DNA from: Bacillus sp. SA1-12
Lineage (GTDB): Bacteria > Bacillota > Bacilli > Bacillales > Bacillaceae
NCBI RefSeq assembly: GCF_000981385.1
Contig: NZ_LATZ01000022.1
Span: 1-59,785 of the forward strand
Reading direction: 5' to 3'
DNA length: 59,785 nt
Of the stretch, positions 27,423 through 35,541 are shown one piece after another (position 1 is the stretch's first letter; the number at the start of each line of letters is the position of its first letter). Under the pieces are notes generated by a model. The model was not told where the DNA came from, searched no databases, and was given only the letters and a program-made list of their open reading frames with translations. Both the position numbers and the translations under genes were made by a program.

Positions 27423-27932
27423 ATGGCAAAAAATAATAAGGATTTTCTAATGGGTTCACTTATCGGAGGATTAGTAGGTGCAGCAGCAGCTTTATTTTTA
27501 GCACCTAAATCAGGGAAGGAAATTCGCGAAAACCTTGGACAACAGGCAAATGTCATGCGTGACCGTACTGGCAAATTTACTAGTCAAACGTTAGAAAAAG
27601 GCACAGGTCTTGCAAATGTTGCGAAAGAAAAAACGGCTTCTTTATCTCAAGTGGTAACTGAGCAGTCTTCACAAATCATGAATAAGGTCCGCGACATTAC
27701 AAGTGCCTCAAAAGGGCAATCTGAAGTGGTTCAAAAGGAAGTAGCGGAGGCTTTAGAACAAGTTTCCGATGGTGCATCAGCTCCTCAAGGTGATGGAAAA
27801 ATGAATGATGAAGCTATTTCAGCTTCTATTGCAGAAGCAGTTGATGCGATTGAGCAGGACGAAAACAAGGACAAGGAACAATCTGCGGGTGTCAATACAG
27901 TGATAAGAGACGAAGTAAATACAAACTCATAA
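27423..27932 (+). CDS. ytxH: YtxH family general stress protein
   Basis: 169 residues. The glycine-rich membrane start MGSLIGGLVGAAAALFLAPKSGKEIRENL is the defining YtxH-like motif. A long amphipathic helical region and an acidic tail follow. Likely membrane-associated. ATG 27423 lies behind CAGGAGGT, 33 bases after ytxG. Confidence 0.93.
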   Translation: MAKNNKDFLMGSLIGGLVGAAAALFLAPKSGKEIRENLGQQANVMRDRTGKFTSQTLEKGTGLANVAKEKTASLSQVVTEQSSQIMNKVRDITSASKGQSEVVQKEVAEALEQVSDGASAPQGDGKMNDEAISASIAEAVDAIEQDENKDKEQSAGVNTVIRDEVNTNS

Positions 27933-27974
27933 CATTGAAAAGCAGGCAGTATTCTGGATGAAAAGGTGAAAAAC

Positions 27975-28304
27975 GTGAGTAAACAAACAATTGAAACAAT
28001 CGAACAATTTGAAGAATTATTTAATAAACATGAACAATTTCTGTTTGTAAAAAACAGCTTAACCTGTCCAATTAGTCAGGCTGCGTTCGAGGAATATCAA
28101 GAATTTGCAGAAAAACATCAAAACTTTCCGAGTTATCATTTGCATGTTCAAGAGTCCAGACCGTTATCTACTTATATTGCTGAAACGTTTGGAATTAAAC
28201 ATGAATCTCCACAAGCGCTTTTATTTAAGGGGCGGGAAGTAGTGTGGAATGCCTCGCATTGGAAGATCACAAACGAAGCATTGGAAAAAGAGATCACACA
28301 GTAA
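27975..28304 (+). CDS. ytxJ: YtxJ, bacillithiol-system redox-active protein
   Basis: About 109 residues, thioredoxin/glutaredoxin-like fold with a monothiol CPIS motif (residues ~32-35) in VKNSLTCPISQAAFEEYQEF. The family is grouped with bacillithiol redox proteins. GTG 27975 is preferred because AAGGTG lies 6 bases upstream; GTG 27966 overlaps that site. Last gene of the operon before a terminator. Confidence 0.88.
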   Translation: MSKQTIETIEQFEELFNKHEQFLFVKNSLTCPISQAAFEEYQEFAEKHQNFPSYHLHVQESRPLSTYIAETFGIKHESPQALLFKGREVVWNASHWKITNEALEKEITQ

Positions 28305-28310
28305 AATGTG

Positions 28311-28353
28311 AAGGTGTTTGAGCTTCATTTCAAGAGGCCAAACACCTTTTTCT
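28311..28353 (+). terminator. Terminator after ytxGHJ
   Basis: AAGGTGTTTG (28311-28320) pairs with CAAACACCTT (28339-28348), followed by TTTTTC. Confidence 0.92.
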
Positions 28354-28422
28354 TTAATTTACATAGAAAATAGAGGAGAATTAATGTATCTTTTCATGTT
28401 ATAATGAATGATACTTTATCAC

Positions 28423-28446
28423 TTAAAAGCTTAAAAGCTTAAAAGC
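28423..28446 (+). repeat. Short tandem repeat CTTAAAAG x3
   Basis: Three consecutive 8-base units (CTTAAAAG, CTTAAAAG, CTTAAAAG) lie between the ytxGHJ terminator and the aroA promoter. Copy number could vary between strains. Confidence 0.7.
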
Positions 28447-28467
28447 GTTTAAATGTTAAAGTTTTTC

Positions 28468-28496
28468 GTGACAAGAGGAATTTTATCGTTTATAAT
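28468..28496 (+). promoter_or_regulatory. Sigma-A promoter of aroA
   Basis: GTGACA (28468-28473), 17-base spacer, perfect TATAAT (28491-28496). The leader to the start codon is about 185 bases and holds no recognised regulatory element. Confidence 0.7.
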
Positions 28497-28688
28497 TACA
28501 ACTAATTAAAGAAACAGCTCCACACTTTTCATGAATGATAATATTGATAAAGAATCTTCGTCTATTACATTATAGACTCCTAACTTTTTATGTTAGTATT
28601 CTGTGATTTTATTATTCTTATTTCAAGTTTATTCAATGAGATGTGGGTTAGTGATTTTCGATATTTTACTTCGGAAGGGATGAGAGAG

Positions 28689-29765
28689 ATGAGTAATGCA
28701 GAATTAGAAGCATTGAGAGAGAGAGTAGATGAGATTAATTTACAAATTCTAAAGCTGATTAATGAGCGTGGAAGACTTGTACAAGAGATTGGAAAAGCGA
28801 AGGAAGCACAAGGTGTCAACCGATATGATCCAGTTCGTGAACGCAAAATGTTAAACAGCATTAAAGAATATAATGATGGCCCATTTTTAGATTCAACCCT
28901 GCAACATATTTTTAAGGAAATTTTTAAAGCTGGCCTAGAATTGCAAGAAGATGACCACAGCAAGGCATTGCTTGTTTCCCGTAAGAAAAAGCCTGAAGAT
29001 ACAATTGTTGAGGTTAACGGTGTGAAAATTGGTGATGGAAGCCAATCGTTTATCATTGGTCCTTGTGCAGTTGAAAGCTATGAGCAGGTTGCAGCTGTAG
29101 CTGAACAAGCAGTTAAACAAGGAATTAAAATTTTACGCGGCGGCGCTTTTAAACCGCGTACAAGTCCTTACGACTTCCAGGGTCTTGGTCTTGAAGGGTT
29201 GAAAATATTAAGAAAAGTTGGAGATGAGTACGGGTTAGCGATCATAAGTGAAATTGTAAATCCTGCTGATATCGAAGTTGCGTTGGATTATGTTGACATC
29301 ATTCAAATCGGTGCACGTAATATGCAAAACTTTGAACTATTAAAAGCGGCAGGTGCTGTTAGAAAGCCGGTTCTTCTAAAACGCGGATTAGCGGCAACAA
29401 TTGACGAGTTCGTAAATGCAGCAGAATACATTATCTCACAAGGAAATGACCAAATTATCCTTTGTGAGCGCGGTATTCGTACGTATGAGCGTGCAACCAG
29501 AAATACATTAGATATTTCTGCAGTACCAATTTTAAAACAAGAAACACACTTACCGGTATTTGTGGATGTTACACACTCAACAGGCAGAAGAGACTTATTA
29601 GTTCCAACAGCTAAGGCTGCTTTAGCTATAGGTGCCGATGGTGTAATGGCTGAGGTTCATCCTGATCCAGCTGTTGCTTTATCTGACTCAGCACAGCAAA
29701 TGGACTTTGAACAATTTGATCAGTTTATTACTGAATTAAAGCCTTTAGTGAAAGTGAACGTATAA
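28689..29765 (+). CDS. aroA: Bifunctional chorismate mutase / 3-deoxy-7-phosphoheptulonate synthase
   Basis: 358 residues. Residues 1-85 are an AroQ-class chorismate mutase ([36 protein letters not shown]). Residues ~100-358 are a type I-beta DAHP synthase barrel: [41 protein letters not shown] and [11 protein letters not shown]. It condenses PEP and erythrose-4-phosphate; the mutase domain acts as the feedback sensor for chorismate/prephenate. ATG 28689 matches the MSNAELE family start; ATG 28680 is too close to GGAAGGG. Confidence 0.97.
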   Translation: MSNAELEALRERVDEINLQILKLINERGRLVQEIGKAKEAQGVNRYDPVRERKMLNSIKEYNDGPFLDSTLQHIFKEIFKAGLELQEDDHSKALLVSRKKKPEDTIVEVNGVKIGDGSQSFIIGPCAVESYEQVAAVAEQAVKQGIKILRGGAFKPRTSPYDFQGLGLEGLKILRKVGDEYGLAIISEIVNPADIEVALDYVDIIQIGARNMQNFELLKAAGAVRKPVLLKRGLAATIDEFVNAAEYIISQGNDQIILCERGIRTYERATRNTLDISAVPILKQETHLPVFVDVTHSTGRRDLLVPTAKAALAIGADGVMAEVHPDPAVALSDSAQQMDFEQFDQFITELKPLVKVNV

Positions 29766-29786
29766 CCTAATTGTCATCAACTTAAG

Positions 29787-29859
29787 GTTGGCTCACTGGA
29801 TTTTCTTAAAAACTCATCTAAATGATGAAGGAAAATCTGGAAAATGGGCCAATCTTTTT
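29787..29859 (+). terminator. Terminator after aroA
   Basis: GGTTGGCTCA..TGGATTTTC pairs with GAAAATCTGG..TGGGCCAATC, followed by TTTTTA. Confidence 0.8.
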
Positions 29860-30170
29860 ATTTGTTTGTTTTTTATAAATAAATGTTATATTTTATGGTT
29901 AAAATATTTGTATAAAGCATTTTAAGGATAGGATTTATTTATAAGCTTATAAAAAGTGTTTGTGAAAAAATGAACAAAATGTGACAACAAGGTAAAAATC
30001 GATTGAAATTGATTGCAGACGAATTCAGAGTATCGTATGATAAGTTTACATAGAACGCGCTTAAATCTGGCTATTTGACAAGAGAAACCAATTTTCTACA
30101 TAAAATATAGCGAAATTTAAAGTGGAAATTTTAAATAAACGTCTTGAAAGTATTTGAAGGAGTGTTCAAA
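29860..30170 (+). other. Leader region of ccpA
   Basis: AT-rich stretch. Apart from the promoter at 30013-30041, nothing else is recognised. The ribosome binding site GAAGGAG lies just before ATG 30171. Confidence 0.5.
30013..30041 (+). promoter_or_regulatory. Sigma-A promoter of ccpA
   Basis: TTGCAG (30013-30018), 17-base spacer, TATGAT (30036-30041); transcription would start about 120 bases before the ATG. Confidence 0.7.
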
Positions 30171-31172
30171 ATGACAAGTGTAACAATATATGATGTTGCC
30201 CGTGAGGCAAATGTATCGATGGCAACTGTTTCTCGTGTAGTAAACGGTAATCCTAATGTAAAGCCAACTACAAGAAAAAAAGTATTGGATGCTATTGAGA
30301 GATTAGGATATCGTCCTAACGCAGTTGCAAGAGGATTAGCGAGCAAGAAAACAACAACGGTCGGGGTTATCATCCCTGATATTTCGAGTATCTTTTATTC
30401 AGAGCTTGCTCGAGGAATCGAAGATATTGCGACAATGTATAAATACAACATCATCCTAAGCAACTCTGACCAAAATAAAGACAAGGAGCTTCATCTTTTA
30501 AACACTATGCTCGGAAAACAGGTTGATGGTATTGTTTTCATGAGTGGAAATGTAACAGAAGAGCTTGTCGATCAATTTAAGCGTTCACCAGTTCCAATCG
30601 TGTTAGCTGCTTCTGTGGATTTAACAGAAACAACACCTTCTGTAAATATTAATTATGAACAAGCTGCATTTGACGTGACTTCAATGCTAATTGAAAAAGG
30701 TCATAAAAAAATCGCATATGTTGAGGGACCTGCTGAAGAGCCGGTAAATCGATTGAAAAAGTCTGTAGGTTATAGAAGAGCTTTAGAGGAAGCAGGTATT
30801 GCTTTTGATGAGGCATTGGTAGTTGAAGGTGATTATACGTACGATTCAGGAATTGAAGCCTTTGAAAAAATCGATGAATTGAGTGAAAAACCAACAGCTA
30901 TTTTCGTTGGAACAGATGAAATGGCATTAGGTGTCATCCACGCTGCACAAGACAGAAATTACTCAATCCCATCTGATTTTGAAATTGTTGGTTTTGATAA
31001 TACCCGTCTTGCGACAATGGTGCGCCCAACCCTTACAACAGTCGTGCAACCAACTTATGATATAGGTGCTGTTGCGATGAGATTACTTACAAAATTAATG
31101 AACAAAGAAGAAGTCGATAATCATATCGTCGAGCTTCCTCATCGAATTGAGTATAGACAATCAACGAAATAA
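30171..31172 (+). CDS. ccpA: Catabolite control protein A
   Basis: 333 residues, LacI/GalR family. The helix-turn-helix [20 protein letters not shown] is at residues 4-23, followed by the hinge helix PNAVARGLA. The core opens [23 protein letters not shown] and contains the effector cleft. CcpA bound to P-Ser-HPr represses or activates carbon genes through cre sites; acsA/acu in this window are known targets in B. subtilis. ATG 30171 behind GAAGGAG. Confidence 0.97.
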   Translation: MTSVTIYDVAREANVSMATVSRVVNGNPNVKPTTRKKVLDAIERLGYRPNAVARGLASKKTTTVGVIIPDISSIFYSELARGIEDIATMYKYNIILSNSDQNKDKELHLLNTMLGKQVDGIVFMSGNVTEELVDQFKRSPVPIVLAASVDLTETTPSVNINYEQAAFDVTSMLIEKGHKKIAYVEGPAEEPVNRLKKSVGYRRALEEAGIAFDEALVVEGDYTYDSGIEAFEKIDELSEKPTAIFVGTDEMALGVIHAAQDRNYSIPSDFEIVGFDNTRLATMVRPTLTTVVQPTYDIGAVAMRLLTKLMNKEEVDNHIVELPHRIEYRQSTK

Positions 31173-31174
31173 TC

Positions 31175-31215
31175 AAAAAACGAGCGAGCCTGTCAAAGGT
31201 CAGCTCGTTTTTTCT
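31175..31215 (+). terminator. Terminator after ccpA
   Basis: AAAAAACGAGC (31175-31185) pairs with GCTCGTTTTTT (31203-31213). Confidence 0.92.
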
Positions 31216-31268
31216 TTGTTATGGTATGATGTAGGAAAGGAAAAACATGACAGTAAAGGTGATGAAGA

Positions 31269-33095
31269 ATGCCTGATTGGTCTTACCATCCATTATTTCG
31301 ACCTCTTTTTTGCAAATTACCAGGACATATTAGTCGTGAGCTAATCCATAAAAGCATGAGCATGATTGCTTCGGTTTCAGGAGGAAAACAGCTTATAAGG
31401 TTCTTAGGCCACATCGAAACAGCACCGGAAGTTGAAGTGAAAGCTGGTGATTTGATTTTTTCATCTCCAGTAGGATTGAGTGGCAAGGTTGATCCAAATT
31501 TATCGGGAACCGCAGCCTTCGTCAATTTAGGTTTTAGTTTCATTGAAATTGGCCCAGTAACCATGAATCCTTCTCATTCAAATGTGAAGCCGTATTATAA
31601 TCGTCAGGAACAGCGTATTACATTCCCTGCTGAAGCAGAAACACTAGGATTAAAGAAAACAGTTGAGAAGTTAGAGCAGTTTTCGTCATTGTCAATGAAA
31701 AAAATCATTCGCATAAAAGGATCGGAGAGCGAAATGGTTGAATTGGCTGCAGCATTAGGAATGTACGGTGATATCATTGTGTTGGAATATTCGGAAGCCT
31801 TACGTCCAGAGCTTATATCAAAAATTCAGAAGCAGCTCGCTGGTAAAAAGATTTTTTTATCTGTACAGACTGACCTACTTAAAGAGGCCTGCTCTACATT
31901 TCTATCTTTTTTTTATAGTAATAATCTTGATGGAGTTATTTTAGATGAAGACAAATCAAATAATCCGTTTCTAGATTTATTAACTAGCTTGAAAATCCTT
32001 AGAATGGAAATGGATAAAACAGTACCTATTATAACATCTGGTGGTGTTCATGAACCAAAGGACGCGATTGCTCTTTTAGACAGCGGGGCAACACTGCTTT
32101 TATTATCCTCCGGATATATTACAGCAGGACCTGGTTTACCGAAGCGAATAGGGGAATGTTTATATAATCTTATGGATGGCATTAACCAAACGATATTTCC
32201 TGGATGGCGCTGGTATTGGTTATTTGGTTTATGTATTTTAATAGGTGGCTTGCTGGCACTTTTTTTTAGCATGACAAGAGTTGTTTTGCCCTATGATGAA
32301 GCTTTTCTTGGAATCACAAGAGCAGATTTGCTTGCTTTTAACGAGAATATTTTATATTTTATGGCACATGATAGAATGACCCTTTCAGGTACGATGATAT
32401 CTGGAGGAATACTATATATGAATTTAGCGAAGCATGGCATTAAGTACGGAATTCACTGGTGTAGAAAAATTTTTAATATTGCAGGGATTACCGGGTTTTT
32501 AGGGATACTGCTTTTTATCGGATATGGTTATTTTGATTGGCTTCATGGACTTTTTTGGCTTATTTTACTGCCTTTGTTTATGACAGGTTATATAAAAACC
32601 AAAGAAGCAGTCGATACACCAAAATCACGAAATGATTCAAATCATTTTGCATGGAAACTTTCTTTGTATGGACAGCTTGCATTTATTATTCTAGGTGCAG
32701 CTTTTAGCGTTGGAGGTATTGTCATTTCCTATTTAGGGGCTACATCGGTATTTGTTTCTACTGATATAGGTTATTTATGTCTCACATCTGAAATGCTTAC
32801 TCAATATAATGAAGAATTAATCCCTGTTATTGCCCATGACCGTGCAGGCTTTGGCAGTGCCCTGTTAAGTGTAGGCCTACTTGTATTCTTACTCTCAATA
32901 TGGGGATTCCGTGAAGGAGAAAAATGGGTGTGGTGGAGTCTATTTATTGGCGGAATTCCGGCTTTTTTAGCAGGTATTATCACTCATTTTGTTATTGGAT
33001 ATACGACATTTATTCATTTATTGCCTGCGTATATAGCTATTATTTTATATGTTTTTGGCTTAATACTGTCTTTTCCATATCTAATGAGAAGATAA
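31269..33095 (+). CDS. Dihydroorotate-dehydrogenase-like barrel fused to a multi-span membrane domain
   Basis: 608 residues. Residues ~1-300 resemble the class 2 dihydroorotate dehydrogenase/FMN barrel: SSPVGLSGKVDPN, FIEIGPVTMNPSHSNVKPYYNR, VPIITSGGVHEPKDAIALLDSGAT and GPGLPKRIGECL. The usual catalytic base and several FMN-contact residues are not obvious. From ~310 on there are about eight membrane helices with two similar blocks: VLPYDEAFLGITRADLLAFNE..MAHDRMTLSGTMISGGIL and STDIGYLCLTSEMLTQYNE..AHDRAGFGSALLSVGLL. These suggest an internal duplication with an AHDR motif in each half. I infer a membrane-tethered redox or sensor protein; function unknown. ATG 31269 behind AAAGGTGATG. Confidence 0.8.
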   Translation: MPDWSYHPLFRPLFCKLPGHISRELIHKSMSMIASVSGGKQLIRFLGHIETAPEVEVKAGDLIFSSPVGLSGKVDPNLSGTAAFVNLGFSFIEIGPVTMNPSHSNVKPYYNRQEQRITFPAEAETLGLKKTVEKLEQFSSLSMKKIIRIKGSESEMVELAAALGMYGDIIVLEYSEALRPELISKIQKQLAGKKIFLSVQTDLLKEACSTFLSFFYSNNLDGVILDEDKSNNPFLDLLTSLKILRMEMDKTVPIITSGGVHEPKDAIALLDSGATLLLLSSGYITAGPGLPKRIGECLYNLMDGINQTIFPGWRWYWLFGLCILIGGLLALFFSMTRVVLPYDEAFLGITRADLLAFNENILYFMAHDRMTLSGTMISGGILYMNLAKHGIKYGIHWCRKIFNIAGITGFLGILLFIGYGYFDWLHGLFWLILLPLFMTGYIKTKEAVDTPKSRNDSNHFAWKLSLYGQLAFIILGAAFSVGGIVISYLGATSVFVSTDIGYLCLTSEMLTQYNEELIPVIAHDRAGFGSALLSVGLLVFLLSIWGFREGEKWVWWSLFIGGIPAFLAGIITHFVIGYTTFIHLLPAYIAIILYVFGLILSFPYLMRR

Positions 33096-33110
33096 ATTAT
33101 ATGGTTATTA

Positions 33111-33149
33111 AAAAATAGCAACCTTTCTGCTAAAACAGTAGGTTGCTAT
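33111..33149 (-). terminator. Terminator of acuC (minus strand)
   Basis: TAGCAACCT (33116-33124) pairs with AGGTTGCTA (33140-33148). On the minus strand the helix is followed by TTTTTT, so it ends the acu transcript; it may also act on the convergent gene. Confidence 0.85.
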
Positions 33150-33170
33150 ACTAATAGACTTAGTTTATTC

Positions 33171-34325
33171 TTAATTTTGCCGAATGGAATATAGAGCTTT
33201 TGCAACAGTTGCTGCATTTTTTTCTTCTATCTCTTGCTTACGGGGAATTGGCTTGTATAGGTCGGCAGCGTCATACCAGTTCTCAGGAAGAGTTACAGGA
33301 GCCTCCGTTTGCCATTTCTCAATCCAAGACTTTGGCAGTTTATTTGGTGCTTTCATGTTGATCATTTCAAGCCAAACCAAGCTCCAAGCTCTAGGAACAA
33401 CCCGCCAAATGTCATAGCCTCCGCCACCAACTGCAATCCAGCGTCCATCACAATATTTATGAGCTAATTCATGTGCAAGACGTGGGATTTCATGGTAAAT
33501 CGCCATTGATGCTGATAAATGTGTTAATGGGTCAAAATAATGTGCATCAGTCCCATGTTGCGTGAGAATGATATCAGGTTTGAAAAAAGCTGCAACCTCT
33601 TTTGCAGATGTACGGTAGGCATGAAGCCATGATTCATCCTCTGTAAAAGCGTCCAATGGAATATTAAATGAATAGCCATATCCTTTGCCGGAGCCTCGCT
33701 CGGTGATATTCCCGGTCCCTGGAAATAAATATCGCCCTGTTTCATGAATGGAGAGTGTACAGACAGTTGGATCATCATAAAATGTCCACTGAACTCCATC
33801 ACCGTGATGGGCATCAGTATCAATATATAACACTCTTGCACCATATTTTTCTTGTAAATATTTAATGGCTACAGAGCAATCATTATAAATGCAAAATCCT
33901 GATGCTTTACCGCGAAAACCGTGATGCAGACCGCCTCCGAAGTTAGCAGCATGCTTTGCTTTCCCTTTCATTACATATTCGACAGCCGTTAAGGTTCCGC
34001 CTACCAAGAGGGAGCTTGCCTCATGCATATTTGTAAAAATGGGCGTATCCTCAGTTCCGATTCCATAATTAAGTGCTTCTTCTTCATTTAATTGTCCTTG
34101 TCCAGCTCGTTTAATTGTTTGAATATACCTCTTATCATGGACAAGTGCTAATTCATCCTCTGAAGCGATCTTAGGTGTTATGATGTCTTTATCCTCTATG
34201 GCATTCATTTGTTTCAATAAGTCAAAGGTAAGTTCAACTCGTAACTGATTAAAGGGATGATCTTGATGAAACTTATAAGCTTGATATTGAGGAGAATAGA
34301 TAAATACGGTGTCATTTACTGCCAT
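33171..34325 (-). CDS. acuC: AcuC, class I/II histone deacetylase-like protein deacetylase
   Basis: 384 residues. The deacetylase motifs are intact: HHGFRGKASGFCIYNDC, YIDTDAHHGDGVQWTFYDD (zinc Asp/His and catalytic His pair) and ILTQHGTDAHYFDPLTHL. AcuC removes acetyl from the active-site lysine of AcsA and so switches it on. ATG 34325 follows directly on the stop of the acuB remnant, as in an acuABC operon. Confidence 0.95.
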   Translation of the reverse strand: MAVNDTVFIYSPQYQAYKFHQDHPFNQLRVELTFDLLKQMNAIEDKDIITPKIASEDELALVHDKRYIQTIKRAGQGQLNEEEALNYGIGTEDTPIFTNMHEASSLLVGGTLTAVEYVMKGKAKHAANFGGGLHHGFRGKASGFCIYNDCSVAIKYLQEKYGARVLYIDTDAHHGDGVQWTFYDDPTVCTLSIHETGRYLFPGTGNITERGSGKGYGYSFNIPLDAFTEDESWLHAYRTSAKEVAAFFKPDIILTQHGTDAHYFDPLTHLSASMAIYHEIPRLAHELAHKYCDGRWIAVGGGGYDIWRVVPRAWSLVWLEMINMKAPNKLPKSWIEKWQTEAPVTLPENWYDAADLYKPIPRKQEIEEKNAATVAKALYSIRQN

Positions 34326-34417
34326 TTACTGTTCCCCGCTATTTTGGGCCATATAGCTAAAATTCCTAAAGCTCGTAAATTAGTCAACATCATCAACGAA
34401 ACGGTTGTTATTTTCAT
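34326..34417 (-). pseudogene. acuB: Remnant of acuB with internal deletion
   Basis: Between acuC and acuA only ~156 bases remain instead of a CBS-domain gene of about 640 bases. Read on the minus strand, a strong ribosome binding site (GAGGAGG) and an ATG (34415-34417) survive. They are followed by about 85 bases ending AGCGGGGAACAGTAA, which abuts the acuC ATG. The pre-stop text LRALGILAIWPK resembles the C-terminal ..L...GY.VLWP end of AcuB. A shift of frame is needed to reach the stop. I infer that the CBS pair and most of the ACT-like domain were lost by deletion. Confidence 0.55.
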
Positions 34418-34481
34418 GTAAGCACGCCTCCTCAACATTAACGAATATTCCCTTATTAAAATTGGTAAAAGTAGATAGATA

Positions 34482-35114
34482 TTAGTACATAAAACGGTTT
34501 TGAAAGCGTAGACGATCAAATTGTTCAATCGATTCAGGTTTAACTCTTTTTCCGATTCTCGCCATTAAGCAGTTAGCAGGGTGTGAACTGATTTCCGGAT
34601 CATCTGTTGCATACCATTCTAAGCCGCCTGCATTCATCATTTTTTCCATAATTTTCCTGTATTCCCATACATTTAAACCAGAGCCTTTTAGGTCCCAATG
34701 CCAATAATATTCTGTTGTAATAATAATGTAGTCTTCCATGGCATCATCCATCATAGAAACCTTTAGCAGATTTTTTCCTACTGAATAACCGCGATATTCA
34801 GTTGCCACCTCTATGGCTCCTAATTCTATTAGCTCTTTCATATTTCCTTCAGACCATCGTTCTAATGGGTCTGGATACAAATAGGTGACATAGCCAACAA
34901 TTACATCTTGGACTCTAGCAATAATGATTCTACCTTCAGGAAGTCCTGCTATTTCAACCAAGGCCTTATGCTGCTGTTTTGGCTGCCTAAATGCTACTAA
35001 ACCTTCATGAAAATCATAGCTAGCCAGTTTTTCTTGAGAGACCGGCCCTTCAATAAAAATACTTCCATTCTGTGTTTTAATTTCTTTTGCATTATATGTT
35101 TTAAGGTGTATCAT
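34482..35114 (-). CDS. acuA: AcuA, GNAT protein acetyltransferase
   Basis: 210 residues, full length. The GNAT acetyl-CoA loop is VATEYRGYSVGKNLL (about residues 105-119); VGYVTYLYPDPLERW precedes it. It acetylates the catalytic lysine of acetyl-CoA synthetase AcsA and so inactivates it. ATG 35114 behind AAAGGCGGTGA. Divergent from acsA, its substrate gene. Confidence 0.95.
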   Translation of the reverse strand: MIHLKTYNAKEIKTQNGSIFIEGPVSQEKLASYDFHEGLVAFRQPKQQHKALVEIAGLPEGRIIIARVQDVIVGYVTYLYPDPLERWSEGNMKELIELGAIEVATEYRGYSVGKNLLKVSMMDDAMEDYIIITTEYYWHWDLKGSGLNVWEYRKIMEKMMNAGGLEWYATDDPEISSHPANCLMARIGKRVKPESIEQFDRLRFQNRFMY

Positions 35115-35156
35115 TAGGTCACCGCCTTTAAAGAGTAAGAAAGTATGTAGTCAATT

Positions 35157-35306
35157 TTATCCCAATCATAACGGGCAGTAAAACCCCTGCATCAAAGCGA
35201 AGCATGGGGATAATTGCCCGCAGTGACCCGACGAGGGATAGTTTGTCCCAGTCAGGCGCAAACCACAGGATATGGCGCTTTAAGCATAAAAAGTCTCACC
35301 TTATTT
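35157..35306 (-). repeat. Dispersed repeat family A, copy 4
   Basis: TTATCCCAATCATAACGGGC, then a hairpin (GGGCAGTAAAACCCC..GGGGATAATTGCCCG), then CAGTGACCCGACGAGG, and at the far end AAAAGTCTCACCTTAT. The middle (GATAGTTTGTCCCAGTCAGG) is diverged. It lies in the acuA-acsA divergent promoter region. Confidence 0.75.
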
Positions 35307-35541
35307 TATTGTTCATAGATATACTGAAAAAAATAGTCTTTTATCAAGCCATATCTGTTTAATATAATAATAGATACTATGAAAGGTGTACAATTGCAGG
35401 AAGACCTGTAACTCTATTATACAAGATTATTTACAAAATGAAGCGATTACATTATGATTAAATTATATAAATTTCAAAAATTGAGAAAAATGAAGTATTG
35501 TAATATAATAGTCTTATCAAGACTTACATAAGGGGGAGTAT
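35307..35541 (+). other. acsA upstream region
   Basis: Holds a sigma-A promoter (separate entry) and, about 45 bases upstream of it, ATGAAGCGATTACAT (about 35438-35452), which resembles a CcpA cre site but lacks one base of the consensus. B. subtilis acsA/acuABC is CcpA-controlled, so a real cre is expected somewhere here; none fits cleanly. Confidence 0.4.
35481..35509 (+). promoter_or_regulatory. Sigma-A promoter of acsA
   Basis: TTGAGA (35481-35486), 17-base spacer, perfect TATAAT (35504-35509), 33 bases before the start codon. Confidence 0.8.

Noticed and set aside
35438..35452. cre site upstream of acsA (ATGAAGCGATTACAT)
   Set aside because: It lacks one base of the consensus spacing between TG and CG, so it is mentioned only as a weak resemblance.
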